NCBI GenBank assembly: GCA_902768435.1
Contig: CACXLJ010000033.1
Span: forward strand, 1 to 60,486
Length of the DNA: 60,486 nt
Reading direction: 5' to 3'
Source: an uncultured Bacteroidales bacterium
GTDB lineage: Bacteria; Bacteroidota; Bacteroidia; Bacteroidales; Muribaculaceae
Part shown: positions 1-9,874 of the stretch, in pieces
Layout: each line of letters starts with the position of its first letter
How positions within the stretch are numbered: the first letter of the stretch is position 1
Position numbers and translations under genes: made by a program
The notes under the pieces: model-generated
What the model was told of the DNA's origin: nothing
The model's database searches: none
The model's input: only the letters and a program-made list of their open reading frames with translations

Positions 1-97
1 CATCAAGGGTATTGCTACCCTCATGCTGCCCCTCGACTTGCATGTGTTAAGCCTGTCGCTAGCGTTCATCCTGAGCCAGGATCAAACTCTTCGTTGT
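1..97 (-). rRNA. rrs: 16S ribosomal RNA, 5' end only (partial)
   Basis: Read on the minus strand, this contains the universal 16S start AGAGTTTGATCCTGGCTCAG (positions 90 to 71), followed by the Bacteroidales-type GATGAACGCTAGC and ACATGCAAGTCGAG. The gene runs off the left edge of the window. The mature 5' end is placed at about 97 by analogy with E. coli, seven bases before AGAGTTTG; a few bases either way are possible. Confidence 0.97.
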
Positions 98-343
98 TGT
101 ATCTTGTTTCTTTGTTTTTTCTAATTGAAAGACACGCAACGCCTTGTCCGGTCTCCCCGGCTCTCTTGTTATTGGACGCTTATCGTGGAACTTGACGGGA
201 GTTTTCACTCCCTGTTCTCTTGTACTACCTGATGCACCCCTGCTGGCATTCACCACAAACAGGGGGCAACCTGTCAGAATTGCAAGCATGTCAATGAGCT
301 TTTTTAAGCTACTGTTTCGGGTGTGTTTTCCCGAAAAGCGGTG

Positions 344-375
344 CAAAGTTACGGCTTTTCCCGAAACCTCCAAAA
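344..375 (-). promoter_or_regulatory. rRNA operon promoter, Bacteroidota type
   Basis: On the minus strand TTTTG (375-371) is followed after 19 bases by TAACTTTG (351-344), a full match to the Bacteroidota housekeeping promoter (-33 TTTG, -7 TAnnTTTG). Transcription should start near 337, giving a leader of roughly 240 bases before 16S. The leader (98-343) has no convincing gene. Confidence 0.85.
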
Positions 376-427
376 TTTTTCCGCACTTTTTTTGATTTTT
401 TCTTTCAAAAAAAATGCGGAAAAAATT
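374..427 (-). repeat. Long A/T-rich inverted repeat touching the rRNA promoter
   Basis: The arms AATTTTTCCGCA (374-385) and TGCGGAAAAAATT (415-427) are extended inward by a T run ending in GA and TC plus an A run, giving a hairpin of nearly 50 bases. It sits directly upstream of, and overlaps, the -33 element of the rRNA promoter. It may insulate the rRNA operon from upstream transcription, or its A-tracts may act as an UP-like element; the sequence does not decide. Confidence 0.6.
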
Positions 428-451
428 AATTTTATTGTGTATCAGGCACTT

Positions 452-479
452 AAAAAATCAAGAAAAAATTTGATTTTTT
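452..479 (-). terminator. Probable terminator after ribBA
   Basis: On the minus strand the inverted repeat AAAAAATCAA / TTGATTTTTT (479-470 and 461-452) begins about 20 bases after the ribBA stop and ends in a T run. The stem is A/T-rich, so it is weaker than a classic intrinsic terminator. Confidence 0.5.
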
Positions 480-499
480 TGCTCTGTCACCAATCTTGA

Positions 500-1720
500 T
501 CAATCCACTTTGTGCAGGTCGTGCCCCATGCGGGTTTTCTTGGTGTGCATATAATACCTATTATAAGGATTAGGCGAGATTTCGATGGGCACATTCTCCA
601 CCACTTCCAGGCCATAGCTCTCGAGCCCCACGCGCTTCACGGGATTGTTGGTCATGAGCCGCATCTTCGACACGCCCAGCACACGCAGAATGTTGGCGCC
701 CACGCCATAGTCGCGCTCATCGGGTTTGAAACCGAGATGCACATTGGCGTCGACAGTGTCATAACCATTCTCTTGCAACTTATAGGCTTTGATTTTATTC
801 ATGAGTCCAATGCCACGGCCCTCTTGATTCATATACACGAGCACGCCCTTGCCCGCCTTCTCAATCATCTGCATGGCAAGGTGCAACTGCTCGCCGCACT
901 CGCAACGCATCGAACCGAAAATGTCGCCAGTGGCGCACGACGAGTGCACGCGCACCAATATGGGTTCATCTTTTTCCCACTCGCCCTTGATGAGAGCAAT
1001 GTGCTCCAGTCCGTTGTTAATCTGGCGGAACGGGATAAGCTTGAAGTGGCCGTACTGCGTGGGGAGGTCAACCTCATCGCCCACTTCTACCACCTGCTCG
1101 GTACGCAGACGGTAGGCAATGAGATCTTTGATCGAGATAAGGGGGAATCCGAATTTGTCGGCAACCTTCCTCAACTGAGGCAAACGCGCCATGGTGCCAT
1201 CGGGGTTGATAATCTCGATGAGCGCAGCAGCCGGATACAGTCCGGCCAGACGAGCAAGGTCGACCGATGCCTCGGTGTGTCCGGCACGGGCCAGCACGCC
1301 CTTGTCGTTAGCGCGCAACGGATTCACATGACCAGGGCGTCCCAAATCCGAAGGTTTCAGGTCGGGATTGGCAAGTGCCCTGATGGTGAATGCACGGTCG
1401 TGCATCGACACGCCAGTTGTGCAACCCTCGAGCAAGTCGACTGTAACAGTGAATGGAGTGCCCAGCATCGAGGTATTGTCCTCTACCTGCATATTGAGTT
1501 CCAATTCATGACAGCGCTGCGAGGTGATGGGTGCACACAGCACGCCCCTGCCCTCACGCAGCATGAAGTTAACATGTTCTTCGGTAATTTTCTCGGCGGC
1601 TATGATAAAGTCGCCTTCGTTTTCACGGTCTTCGTCGTCAACTACAATCACAAAGCCGCCATTCTTGATTTGTTCAATGGCTTCTTCAACTGAGTTTAAC
1701 TTGATTTCTTGAGAATTCAT
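500..1720 (-). CDS. ribBA: Bifunctional DHBP synthase / GTP cyclohydrolase II (RibBA)
   Basis: This 406-residue protein catalyses two entry steps of riboflavin synthesis in the cytoplasm: ribulose 5-phosphate to 3,4-dihydroxy-2-butanone 4-phosphate, and GTP to a diaminopyrimidine. The RibB half fills about residues 1-203, with the acidic metal/substrate motif [11 protein letters not shown] at 28-38. The RibA half follows, with its three-cysteine zinc site ([20 protein letters not shown]) and the GRGIGL loop. Length is normal for a fused RibBA. The gene lies 20 bases after the LptF/G permease and is probably co-transcribed with it. I saw no FMN riboswitch upstream. Confidence 0.97.
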   Translation of the reverse strand: MNSQEIKLNSVEEAIEQIKNGGFVIVVDDEDRENEGDFIIAAEKITEEHVNFMLREGRGVLCAPITSQRCHELELNMQVEDNTSMLGTPFTVTVDLLEGCTTGVSMHDRAFTIRALANPDLKPSDLGRPGHVNPLRANDKGVLARAGHTEASVDLARLAGLYPAAALIEIINPDGTMARLPQLRKVADKFGFPLISIKDLIAYRLRTEQVVEVGDEVDLPTQYGHFKLIPFRQINNGLEHIALIKGEWEKDEPILVRVHSSCATGDIFGSMRCECGEQLHLAMQMIEKAGKGVLVYMNQEGRGIGLMNKIKAYKLQENGYDTVDANVHLGFKPDERDYGVGANILRVLGVSKMRLMTNNPVKRVGLESYGLEVVENVPIEISPNPYNRYYMHTKKTRMGHDLHKVD

Positions 1721-1740
1721 TTTTCTATTGTTCTTTGATT

Positions 1741-3654
1741 TTATTGTCCTTTATTTAAGAGTTCAATCAGCTCGTCGCTCACCTTGATGGCCGTCGACAC
1801 ATCGTTACGCAAGTTATGCTGGTGGCGTGTGCCTATTATATATATAGGTATTGACAAGGGCAAGAGCACCGCCAGAGCCATGCCTAACTTGGGATAGTTG
1901 GTAATGTGATAAGTGAGCAACTGGCGCACCACAGGATAGTCCATCGCCTTGTTGAGCACAATCTTTTCTCGAGAATTAGAGAGATATTCAACGGTGTCAT
2001 CGATTGTTGACGAGAGTGTACGCAACCGCTGCTTGTCGAAACCACTCTTGAAATAGTCGAGGAACGACTGCCGCGACGGATAGGCCTGCAAGAACTCGTT
2101 GCACCGTGCCTTGACATTCTCGATGTGAGCGATGGCGGTGGCGCGGTCGAGCTCGTCGATAATCACCTCCTTGATGGTGAGCGAACGGGTTTGATGTGCA
2201 CCGAACAGACGGCGGATGAAATTGCGGTAAGTGTCGGGGTTGAACACAGCCGAATCGTTCACTGCCTTGTAGGTGAGGAAGATGCCAAGCGGCAGCAACA
2301 CAGCCGAACTGAGCCAGATTCCCTGCCACACGGGCCAGTGGCCATCGCGGGCAAGTTTGTAGCCCGAATTGTCGATCATGTAGTAGATGATGAACAAAAT
2401 GACCGACACAACAACGGGTGTCCCTAGGCCGCCCTTGCGGATGATGGCACCCAGCGGAGCACCGATAAAGAAGAAAATGAGGCACGCCAGCGACAAGGTG
2501 AACTTCTTTTGCAACTCAATCTGGTGGCGCCTCAGCACCTTCCCGTCTTCTTCGGGCATAAACGACTTGAAATTAAGTTCTTGCTGGGCCGATACGGCTA
2601 TCATGGCCGCACGCGACGAGTTATTGGCCCGGTCGGTCACCGACATCGCATCGAACAGCGAGTCGATGTTGATCGGGGCTTTCATCTGCACCGGCTTCAC
2701 TGGCACATTCACAAATTTGCCATCGCGGGCCTCCGTGCGATTCGACGGCACGCCCATGACAGGCATCCGCCTCATTTCGCTCGCAAGCACATTGCCGGCC
2801 GAGTCGATGCGCAGCTGCAGCGAGTCGATGGAATGTTTCAGCTCGGTGTAATTCTTGCCTATATACTGAGATTTCAAGCCTTCGTCGTCGATTTTGGAGA
2901 AGGTGGCGTCGTATGGAATGAGTATCTCCTTGTCGTGGAACGACTCGCGACGGTACATATCCTTGCCAAACTGCGAGTTACCGCCCTGTTTCACATCTTC
3001 GTACCAGTTGCCTCGATACAGTTCCAGCACCAGGTGCATCTGGTCGCTGGTCATGCTCAACTTGCCCGAATCGGCCGCCACAATGCGCGGATAGGACAAA
3101 CCGCTCGACACATCATAGAGCATGATGTTGTAAAGCATATCGGTCTCTTTGTTCTTCTTCTTCACATACACATTGTAGCCGGGAATCTGACTGTTGATGG
3201 CTCCCTCCATGATGTCGAGCGTGAGCGATTTCTGGCGTGCCGAGAACAGCAACTGCCACATCTTCACTTGGGTTTGCGGCAACACATCGTTCTGAAAGAA
3301 AAATGCCCCAACCGATATGGCCGAAACGAGAATGATGAGCGGTTTCATGGCCCGCGTGAGCGAAATGCCCGAGGCTTTCATGGCGGTGAGCTCCACATGT
3401 TCGCCAAGGTTGCCAAAGGTCATGAGCGAAGCCAACAAAATGGCAAGCGGCAATGCCAGCGGTACCGTGGTGAGAGCGGCATAGAAGAAGAGTTCGCCCA
3501 GCACATCAAAGTCCAGACCCTTGCCCACCAAGTCATTAATGTGTTTGAACAGGAACTGCATCATGAGAATAAAAAGGCAAATGAAGAACGTCATCATAAA
3601 CTGAGGGATGAAGGTCTTCAGCATGAAAAGATATAGCCTTTTTATCTTGAGCAT
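1741..3654 (-). CDS. LptF/LptG-family permease (LPS export), Bacteroidota long form
   Basis: A 637-residue inner-membrane protein of the YjgP/YjgQ family, the permease part of the ABC machine that pulls lipopolysaccharide out of the inner membrane. The N-terminal block has three membrane segments (about 12-32, 55-78, 105-125), with the conserved patch [16 protein letters not shown] between the second and third. A large periplasmic region follows, then three more membrane segments (about 385-470). It is far longer than E. coli LptF or LptG (about 360 residues): the periplasmic part is expanded and about 160 residues follow the last canonical segment, including another hydrophobic stretch ([18 protein letters not shown]). 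Whether it is LptF or LptG cannot be told. A -7 box TAATTTTG lies at 3687-3680. Confidence 0.9.
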   Translation of the reverse strand: MLKIKRLYLFMLKTFIPQFMMTFFICLFILMMQFLFKHINDLVGKGLDFDVLGELFFYAALTTVPLALPLAILLASLMTFGNLGEHVELTAMKASGISLTRAMKPLIILVSAISVGAFFFQNDVLPQTQVKMWQLLFSARQKSLTLDIMEGAINSQIPGYNVYVKKKNKETDMLYNIMLYDVSSGLSYPRIVAADSGKLSMTSDQMHLVLELYRGNWYEDVKQGGNSQFGKDMYRRESFHDKEILIPYDATFSKIDDEGLKSQYIGKNYTELKHSIDSLQLRIDSAGNVLASEMRRMPVMGVPSNRTEARDGKFVNVPVKPVQMKAPINIDSLFDAMSVTDRANNSSRAAMIAVSAQQELNFKSFMPEEDGKVLRRHQIELQKKFTLSLACLIFFFIGAPLGAIIRKGGLGTPVVVSVILFIIYYMIDNSGYKLARDGHWPVWQGIWLSSAVLLPLGIFLTYKAVNDSAVFNPDTYRNFIRRLFGAHQTRSLTIKEVIIDELDRATAIAHIENVKARCNEFLQAYPSRQSFLDYFKSGFDKQRLRTLSSTIDDTVEYLSNSREKIVLNKAMDYPVVRQLLTYHITNYPKLGMALAVLLPLSIPIYIIGTRHQHNLRNDVSTAIKVSDELIELLNKGQ

Positions 3655-3738
3655 TTTTGTCGTGCGTTGAAATTTTGCACAAAATTAGCAATAAAACTTG
3701 GGTGGAAACACTATTTTTGAAAAAAGTATTGATTTTTC

Positions 3739-3770
3739 TTGAAGTATACGCTTTTTTTTAACTAATTTTG
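3739..3770 (+). promoter_or_regulatory. Promoter of pta-ackA
   Basis: TTG (3739-3741), 21 bases, then TAATTTTG (3763-3770). Start of transcription near 3777, giving a leader of about 30 bases. The divergent lptF/G -7 box lies at 3680-3687. Confidence 0.7.
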
Positions 3771-3808
3771 CATTATAAAAACCATTACAATAAACACAAC
3801 CCTATTTT

Positions 3809-4828
3809 ATGGAACCATTATTTGAAAAACTAAGGAATGAGGCTGCCGCCAACAAGCAGCGCATCATTCTCCCCGAGAGTTTTGAACCCCGTACACTCAC
3901 TGCCGCCGACCGTTTTCTGGAAGAAGGATTGGCCGACATCGTCTTGCTCGGCAACCCCGACAAAGTTCAGGCTGAAGCTCAGAAGCTGGGTCTCAAGAAC
4001 ATAGGCAAAGCCACCTTCATCGACCCCGACGACGAAGCCGTGAACAAGAAATATGGCGAACTCTTCTATGAGCTGCGCAAGAACAAAGGCATCACCATGG
4101 AGCAGGCTTGCGCCACTGCCAAGAATCCGCTCTACCTGGGTTGCCTCATCATCAAGAACGGCGAAGCCGATGGTCAAGTGGCTGGTGCCCTCAACACCAC
4201 CGGCAATGTGCTGCGCGCCGCCTTCCAGGTGCTCAAGACTGCCCCTGGCATCAAGGTGGTTTCGGGTGCATTCATCATGCTCCTGCCCGAGAGTGCCAAG
4301 CAATATGGCGACAACGGCATCCTGGTGCTTGCCGACTGCGCCGTGATGCCCTTCCCCAAGGCCGACGAACTGGCTCAGATTGCCGTGTGCACCGCCAAGA
4401 CAGCGCACGACCTGGGTGGCATCAAGGAACCCAAGGTGGCTATGCTCAGCTTCTCGACCAAGGGCAGTGCCAAACACGAGAATGTGGACAAGGTTATCGA
4501 GGCAACACGACTCGCCAAGGAAATGGCTCCCGACCTCGCTATCGATGGCGAACTCCAGGCCGATGCAGCACTGGTGCCCAGCGTAGGCGCCACCAAGGCT
4601 CCCGGCAGCGAGATTGCCGGCAAGGCCAATGTGCTCGTATTCCCCGACCTGGGTGTGGGTAACATCGCTTACAAGCTCATCCAGCGTCTGGCTGGCGCTA
4701 CCGCCGTGGGTCCCGTGCTTCAGGGCCTCGCCGCTCCTGTCAACGACCTGTCGCGCGGATGCTCGGCCGACGACATCTACAAGACCTTGCTGCTCACTTG
4801 CAATCAGGCCATTAACCGTAACAAATAA
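3809..4828 (+). CDS. pta: Phosphate acetyltransferase
   Basis: This 339-residue protein interconverts acetyl-CoA plus phosphate and acetyl phosphate plus CoA. It is the short single-domain form, starting MEPLFEKLRNEAAANKQRI; motifs typical of the family include RIILPES near the N-terminus, the GEADGQVAGA segment and the C-terminal PVNDLSRGC. The acetate kinase gene begins 35 bases downstream, so the pair forms the acetate/ATP-producing branch of mixed-acid fermentation. The citrate lyase operon that follows also yields acetate, but as free acetate rather than acetyl phosphate. Confidence 0.97.
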   Translation: MEPLFEKLRNEAAANKQRIILPESFEPRTLTAADRFLEEGLADIVLLGNPDKVQAEAQKLGLKNIGKATFIDPDDEAVNKKYGELFYELRKNKGITMEQACATAKNPLYLGCLIIKNGEADGQVAGALNTTGNVLRAAFQVLKTAPGIKVVSGAFIMLLPESAKQYGDNGILVLADCAVMPFPKADELAQIAVCTAKTAHDLGGIKEPKVAMLSFSTKGSAKHENVDKVIEATRLAKEMAPDLAIDGELQADAALVPSVGATKAPGSEIAGKANVLVFPDLGVGNIAYKLIQRLAGATAVGPVLQGLAAPVNDLSRGCSADDIYKTLLLTCNQAINRNK

Positions 4829-4863
4829 AACATCATTTCTAAAACATTCATAACACATCATCT

Positions 4864-6075
4864 ATGAACATTCTTGTTTTGAATTGCGGCAGTAGTTCCG
4901 TAAAATACAAACTCATCGAAATCAAGTCTAACACCGTGCTCGCCGAGGGTGGCGTGGAGAAAATCGGTCTGCCCGATGCCTTCATCAAACTGAAATTTGA
5001 CGATGGCTCCAAGAAGACCATCGACCTGGGCCTCACCGACCACACCGGCTCCATCAAGAGCATTCTCGAGTGCCTCACCGATCCCGAAGTGGGCTGCATC
5101 AAGAGCTTCGACGAAATCGACGCTGTGGGACACCGCGTGGTGCATGGTGGCGAGAAATTCAATAAGAGCGTGCTCATCACTGACGAGGTGAAGGCTATGA
5201 TCAAGGAGTGCTACGGCATTGCTCCGCTGCACAACCCCGTGAACATGGCTGGCATCGAGGCCATCGACGCAATCCTGCCCAATGTGCCCCAGGTGGGCGT
5301 GTTCGACACCGCCTTCCACCAGAGCATGCCCAAGAGCGCATTCCTCTATCCGCTGCCCATGAAGTATTATGAGCAAGACCATGTGCGCCGCTACGGTTTC
5401 CACGGCACCAGCCACCGCTTTGTGTCGCGCCGCGTGTGCGAAATGCTTGGCACCGACTGGAAAGACAAGAAGATTATCTCTTGCCACATTGGCAACGGCG
5501 CCAGCATCACCGCCATCCGCAATGGCGAGAGCATCGACACCTCGATGGGTCTCACTCCCACCGAAGGCCTCATGATGGGCACTCGCAGTGGCGATGTCGA
5601 CCCGGGCGCTCTGCTCTTCCTCATGGAGAAGTACAACATGACTGCCAAGGACATGCTCGCCGTCATCAACAAGCAGAGCGGCGTGCTGGGCATCACCGGC
5701 ATCTCGAGCGATATGCGTGAGATTTGCGACGAGATCGACAAGGGCAACCCCATTGCACAACTCGCCATGGACATGTATGAGCTGCGCATCCTCAAGTACA
5801 TCGGCGCTTACGCTGCCGAACTCAATGGTGTCGACATCATCGCATTCACCGGTGGCGTTGGCGAGAACCAGACTCCCACCCGTCGCAACATTTGCCGCAA
5901 CCTCAGCTACCTGGGCGTGAAGATCGACGAGGAACTCAACGACAAGCTCTGGCGTGGCAAGGAAGGCGAAATCAGCACCCCCGACAGCAAGGTGAAAGTG
6001 GTAGTGGTCATGACCGACGAAGAGTACATGATTGCCCACGACACCGAGGCCATCATCGAGGGCCGCGAACCCTAA
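4864..6075 (+). CDS. ackA: Acetate kinase
   Basis: A 403-residue acetate kinase of normal length, converting acetyl phosphate and ADP to acetate and ATP. The sequence opens with the ASKHA-fold signature MNILVLNCGSSSVKYKL. It also has GHRVVHGG, FDTAFH, YGFHGTSH and GNGASITAIRNG, which carry phosphate- and substrate-binding residues, and FTGGVGEN near the C-terminus. It is the second gene of the pta-ackA operon and is followed by a strong intrinsic terminator. Confidence 0.98.
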   Translation: MNILVLNCGSSSVKYKLIEIKSNTVLAEGGVEKIGLPDAFIKLKFDDGSKKTIDLGLTDHTGSIKSILECLTDPEVGCIKSFDEIDAVGHRVVHGGEKFNKSVLITDEVKAMIKECYGIAPLHNPVNMAGIEAIDAILPNVPQVGVFDTAFHQSMPKSAFLYPLPMKYYEQDHVRRYGFHGTSHRFVSRRVCEMLGTDWKDKKIISCHIGNGASITAIRNGESIDTSMGLTPTEGLMMGTRSGDVDPGALLFLMEKYNMTAKDMLAVINKQSGVLGITGISSDMREICDEIDKGNPIAQLAMDMYELRILKYIGAYAAELNGVDIIAFTGGVGENQTPTRRNICRNLSYLGVKIDEELNDKLWRGKEGEISTPDSKVKVVVVMTDEEYMIAHDTEAIIEGREP

Positions 6076-6128
6076 TCCACATCTCACTGATCCAAACTCT
6101 ATTGAGTCAACAACAAGCATTAATAACA

Positions 6129-6169
6129 GGCGAGAAGAATCAACCATATTCTTCTCGCCTTTATCTTTT
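6129..6169 (+). terminator. Intrinsic terminator of pta-ackA
   Basis: Perfect 12-base stem GGCGAGAAGAAT (6129-6140) / ATTCTTCTCGCC (6148-6159) with a 7-base loop, followed by TTTATCTTTTC. From here to the citD promoter at 6421 the DNA is A/T-rich and I see no gene in it. Confidence 0.9.
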
Positions 6170-6420
6170 CATTCACAACTGATAAAAATCAAGAATATAA
6201 CGCTTGAATCACTCTAAAAAATTGGCATTTTGAGTGCAAAACAACAAAATATTTTTTCACTGCAAGAAATATGACAAAAACGCCGTTTATCCCACGATTT
6301 TCATCACATTTTTTGGATTCGTTCAACAAATAATTTCAGTTTATCATTTTAGTGCCAAGTTTTGTAAAATCAGCATGTTCGGCATCAAAAAAAGCATTAC
6401 GGAAATTTATACTTAAATAT

Positions 6421-6451
6421 TTTGCCAATCGGAAAATAATGCCTACTTTTG
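6421..6451 (+). promoter_or_regulatory. Promoter of the citrate operon
   Basis: TTTG (6421-6424), exactly 19 bases, then TACTTTTG (6444-6451): a full Bacteroidota promoter. Transcription should start near 6458, leaving an untranslated leader of about 110 bases before citD. I see no further promoter before icd ends, so it may drive all seven genes. Confidence 0.85.
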
Positions 6452-6568
6452 ACACATTATAAAACAACTATTTGCGTGAAATCGGCCGATTTCAGCTTCG
6501 ACCATGAACGCTAACGACTTTAACAAACTTATACACAACGCTTTAAAAACCAAACAGTTCTAAACATT

Positions 6569-6847
6569 ATGGAGATTAAAAATGCTTCGGCCGGAACACT
6601 TGAGTCCGGCGACATCTTGATTCAGATTGGTCCCTCCGAGCAAGCCGGTGTTCAAATCAATTTGAAGAGCACTGTTGCTTACCAGTTTGGAGAGCAAATC
6701 AAGAAGGTTATCAGCCAGACGCTGAACGACCTTGGAGTGACAAATGTGGAGGTGAACGCTACCGACAAGGGTGCGCTCGACTGCACCATCAAAGCTCGCG
6801 TCACCGCCGCCGCCGTGCGCGCTACTGGCAAAGATGTGTGGGCATAA
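6569..6847 (+). CDS. citD: Citrate lyase acyl carrier protein (gamma subunit)
   Basis: A 92-residue CitD. This subunit carries the phosphoribosyl-dephospho-CoA arm that holds the acetyl or citryl group during catalysis. The N-terminal segment AGTLESGDI matches the family's attachment site, so Ser13 is the likely point of attachment (Ser14 in Klebsiella). It is the first gene of the operon, with citE 37 bases downstream. Its length is slightly shorter than the usual 95-98 residues. Confidence 0.95.
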   Translation: MEIKNASAGTLESGDILIQIGPSEQAGVQINLKSTVAYQFGEQIKKVISQTLNDLGVTNVEVNATDKGALDCTIKARVTAAAVRATGKDVWA

Positions 6848-6884
6848 TTAACGGATTATTTACACTACTTAATTCAAAAACTCT

Positions 6885-7775
6885 ATGCAACGATTAAGAA
6901 GAACCATGATGTTCGTACCGGGTAATAATCCGGCAATGATGCAAGACGCTTTCATCTACGGGCCTGACTCAATCATGCTCGACCTGGAAGACTCGGTAAC
7001 CATGACCGAAAAAGACGCAGCCCGACTGCTCGTTCACAATGCCTTGAAAACTATCGACTACGGCGATACCGAAATGGTGGTCCGCGTGAACCCCCTCAAC
7101 ACCCCTTATGGCAAGAAAGACGTTGAGGCCGTGGTGAAAGCCGGCGTTCATGTGATACGCATGCCTAAGACCGAAACTGCCGACGAAATTCGCGAACTCG
7201 AAGCCGAAATCGAGAAGGTTGAAACCGAACTCGGTTGCGTAGGCCGCACTCAAATCATGGCCGCTATCGAGAGTACCCTGGGCGTGATCAACGCTTACCA
7301 GATTGCTACTGCCTCGAAGCGCATGATGGGTATCGCTCTGGGTGCCGAAGACTACTGCGCCAACCTCAAGGCTCAGCGCACTCCCGAGGGCATGGAACTG
7401 CTCCAGGCACGCCAGACCATCGTTGTCGCTGCTCGCGCTGCTGGCATCGACGCGCTCGACACTGTATATTCAAACCTCAACGATATGGAAACCTTCCGCA
7501 AGGAGGTTGAACTCATCAAAACCCTCGGTTTCGACGGCAAATCGATCATCAACCCCCGTCAAATCGAAATCGTCAACGAAGTCTTCGCTCCCACCGAGAA
7601 AGCCATCGAGAAAGCCAAGACAATCATCGCCGCTATCAAGGAAGCTGAGAAACGCGGCTCGGGCGTCATCGCCGTCAACGGCAAAATGGTTGACCGCCCT
7701 GTAGTGATTAGAGCACAACGTACCATCGACCTGGCTATCGCGTCGGGCATTCTTACACAGGAGGAATTATCATGA
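6885..7775 (+). CDS. citE: Citrate lyase beta subunit (citryl-ACP lyase)
   Basis: A 296-residue CitE of the HpcH/HpaI aldolase fold, which cleaves citryl-ACP into acetyl-ACP and oxaloacetate. Visible family motifs are RRTMMFVPGNNP at the start, the metal-site segment IMLDLEDSV, RVNPLNTPYG and MAAIESTLGV. The stop codon overlaps the citF start by four bases (ATGA), as expected for coupled translation of two subunits of one complex. Confidence 0.97.
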   Translation: MQRLRRTMMFVPGNNPAMMQDAFIYGPDSIMLDLEDSVTMTEKDAARLLVHNALKTIDYGDTEMVVRVNPLNTPYGKKDVEAVVKAGVHVIRMPKTETADEIRELEAEIEKVETELGCVGRTQIMAAIESTLGVINAYQIATASKRMMGIALGAEDYCANLKAQRTPEGMELLQARQTIVVAARAAGIDALDTVYSNLNDMETFRKEVELIKTLGFDGKSIINPRQIEIVNEVFAPTEKAIEKAKTIIAAIKEAEKRGSGVIAVNGKMVDRPVVIRAQRTIDLAIASGILTQEELS

Positions 7776-9310
7776 GCAATCTTAAAGATAGAGCAGCTAT
7801 GATCGAAGCCGCAGCTGCCGGCATGGGTAAACCCGTTTACAAAGAAACTAACGAGAGCAAGGTCACCACTCCCCGCTGGGAATATCAGACCGTTCGCTCT
7901 AAAGTCACAACCCTCGAAGAAGCCATCAAGGGCTCAGGCCTGAAAGACGGCATGACCATCTCGTTCCACCACCACTTCCGCGGTGGCGACAAGGTGGTGA
8001 ACATGGTGGTTGGTAAACTCGCCGAGATGGGATTCAAGAACCTGCACCTGGCCGCATCGAGCCTCCAGGATGTGCACGAACCCCTCATCGACCACATCAA
8101 GAATGGTGTCATCACTGAAATATCTACTTCAGGTATGCGTGGCGAACTCGCCAAGGAGATTTCGCACGGCCTCATGGAGAAACCCGTTGTATTCCGCTCT
8201 CACGGTGGTCGCGGTAGCGCCATCGCCAATGGCGACCTCCACATCGATGTAGCATTCCTGGGCGCTCCCTCGTGCGACCCCCTGGGCAACGCCGTGGGTT
8301 ATTCTCGTTCACAGAACGCCAAGTCGATTTGCGGTTCTCTGGGTTATGCACTCCCCGACGCTCACAATGCCGACAAGGTGGTGATCCTCACCGACGACCT
8401 CGTTCCCTATCCCAACACCCCCAACTCCATCTCTGAAAGCGATGTGGACTATGTGGTGGTAGTTGACTCGGTGGGCGACAGCTCCAAGATTTCTTCAGGT
8501 GCCATTCGCGACACCAAGAACCCCCGCGACATCCTCCTCGCTCAGCAGGCTGCCAAGGTGATTATCAACAGCGGTTACTTCAAGAACGGCTTCTCGATTC
8601 AGACTGGTTCTGGTGGTGCTTCGCTCGCTGCTGTGAAGTACATCCGTCAAAGCATGATCGACCAGGGCATCAAGGCCAGCTACGCACTGGGTGGCATCAC
8701 CGCTCACATGGTGAAGATGCACGAAGAAGGCCTCATCGAGCGCCTCATCGATGTGCAGTCGTTCGACAAAGTGGCTGCTGAGTCAATCAAGACCGACCAG
8801 ATGCACAAAGAGGTTTCGGCCAACGAATATGCCAGCGCCGACGAACCCGGTTCGGCAACGCACTACCTTGATATCGTGATCCTTTCGGCTCTTGAGGTCG
8901 ACGTTAACTTCAACGTTAACGTGCTCGTGGGTAGCGACGGCATTATCCGTGGCGCTATCGGCGGACACCCCGACACCGCTGCCGACTCGGCTCTCTCTAT
9001 CATCGTTTGCCCGCTGCTGCGCGGTCGCATTCCTTGCGTAGTCGACGAGGTTACTACCCTCATCACTCCAGGTTCTTCGGTCGACGTTGTTGTCACTGAG
9101 TATGGCATCGCTGTCAACCCCCGCCGTCCTGAGCTTGCCGAGCAACTCAAGAAGGCTGGCCTGAAGATTGTGGACATCCACGACCTCAAGGACCGTGCCA
9201 AGAGCATCATTGGCGACGCCGCTCCCCTGCCCTTCGGCGACAAGGTGGTGGGCATCGTGATGAACCGCGATGGCTCAGTGCTCGATGTGATTCGCAACAT
9301 CGTGGACTGA
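7772..9310 (+). CDS. citF: Citrate lyase alpha subunit (citrate:acetyl-ACP transferase)
   Basis: A 512-residue CitF of the CoA-transferase superfamily. It swaps the acetyl group on CitD for citrate, giving citryl-ACP and free acetate. The length matches the family (about 505-520). Recognisable stretches are FHHHFRGGDKVVN, SGMRGELAKEIS, SHGGRGSAI, the GSGGASLA region and the C-terminal EVTTLITPGSSVDVVVTEYGIAVNP. Its start overlaps citE by four bases; citX follows after 60 bases. Confidence 0.97.
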   Translation: MSNLKDRAAMIEAAAAGMGKPVYKETNESKVTTPRWEYQTVRSKVTTLEEAIKGSGLKDGMTISFHHHFRGGDKVVNMVVGKLAEMGFKNLHLAASSLQDVHEPLIDHIKNGVITEISTSGMRGELAKEISHGLMEKPVVFRSHGGRGSAIANGDLHIDVAFLGAPSCDPLGNAVGYSRSQNAKSICGSLGYALPDAHNADKVVILTDDLVPYPNTPNSISESDVDYVVVVDSVGDSSKISSGAIRDTKNPRDILLAQQAAKVIINSGYFKNGFSIQTGSGGASLAAVKYIRQSMIDQGIKASYALGGITAHMVKMHEEGLIERLIDVQSFDKVAAESIKTDQMHKEVSANEYASADEPGSATHYLDIVILSALEVDVNFNVNVLVGSDGIIRGAIGGHPDTAADSALSIIVCPLLRGRIPCVVDEVTTLITPGSSVDVVVTEYGIAVNPRRPELAEQLKKAGLKIVDIHDLKDRAKSIIGDAAPLPFGDKVVGIVMNRDGSVLDVIRNIVD

Positions 9311-9370
9311 TACCTGATTTAAACTGAACTTAAACTTTTAACATAGGCTCGTTTAAACTTCATTTGAAGA

Positions 9371-9874
9371 ATGGAAATTACGCTTGACCAGCTATTGACA
9401 AGCAAAGAACAAAGGTCAAAACGACAAATGGAACTCATTGCGCAGTATCCTGCCTCGACCCTTGTGTGCCTAACGGTCATCATGCCGGGCAATGTCAAGC
9501 GCAATTTCCATTCTCTTATTGTGGCGCAAGCAGGCATGACCGCTATGGTCAACGCCTTCTCTGACCACATTCTGCACCTCGAGGCTCGCGACCTGGTCAC
9601 GGGCTATGAGGCTTACCTGATAACCTCGATGACGCAACGCGAAGCCAAGCAGCTCGCCTGCGAGATCGAAGACGAGCACCATCTGGGCCGACTCTTCGAC
9701 ATCGATGTCATCACCCCCTCGGGCGAACCGCTCTCTCGCACAGCCATTGGGCAAAGTGCACGCAAGTGCCTGCTGTGCGACAACGAAGCCCGTTATTGCA
9801 TGCGCAACCACTCCCACACGCAAGAAGAATTGCACAACTGCATCGCCAAACTCATTGAAGACTATGTTCAATAA
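9371..9874 (+). CDS. citX: Holo-citrate lyase synthase (CitX)
   Basis: A 167-residue CitX, which transfers the 2'-(5''-triphosphoribosyl)-3'-dephospho-CoA precursor onto apo-CitD. The family signature is seen in the middle, LGRLFDIDVI (about 111-120), followed by the cysteine-rich C-terminal section ARKCLLCDNEARYC typical of CitX. It lies between the structural subunits and the activation gene citCG and overlaps citCG by 11 bases. Confidence 0.93.
   Translation: MEITLDQLLTSKEQRSKRQMELIAQYPASTLVCLTVIMPGNVKRNFHSLIVAQAGMTAMVNAFSDHILHLEARDLVTGYEAYLITSMTQREAKQLACEIEDEHHLGRLFDIDVITPSGEPLSRTAIGQSARKCLLCDNEARYCMRNHSHTQEELHNCIAKLIEDYVQ

Noticed and set aside
59..395. Two overlapping ORFs (104 and 83 residues) on opposite strands
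   Set aside because: They span the 16S 5' end, its leader and promoter; the protein sequences look random.
500..3654. Searched for an FMN riboswitch controlling ribBA
   Set aside because: ribBA follows lptF/G by 20 bases and there is no leader long enough; nothing upstream of lptF/G resembles the RFN element.
6234..6416. 60-residue ORF upstream of citD
   Set aside because: Phe/Ile/Lys-rich translation of A/T-rich spacer, with no promoter or recognisable motif before it.
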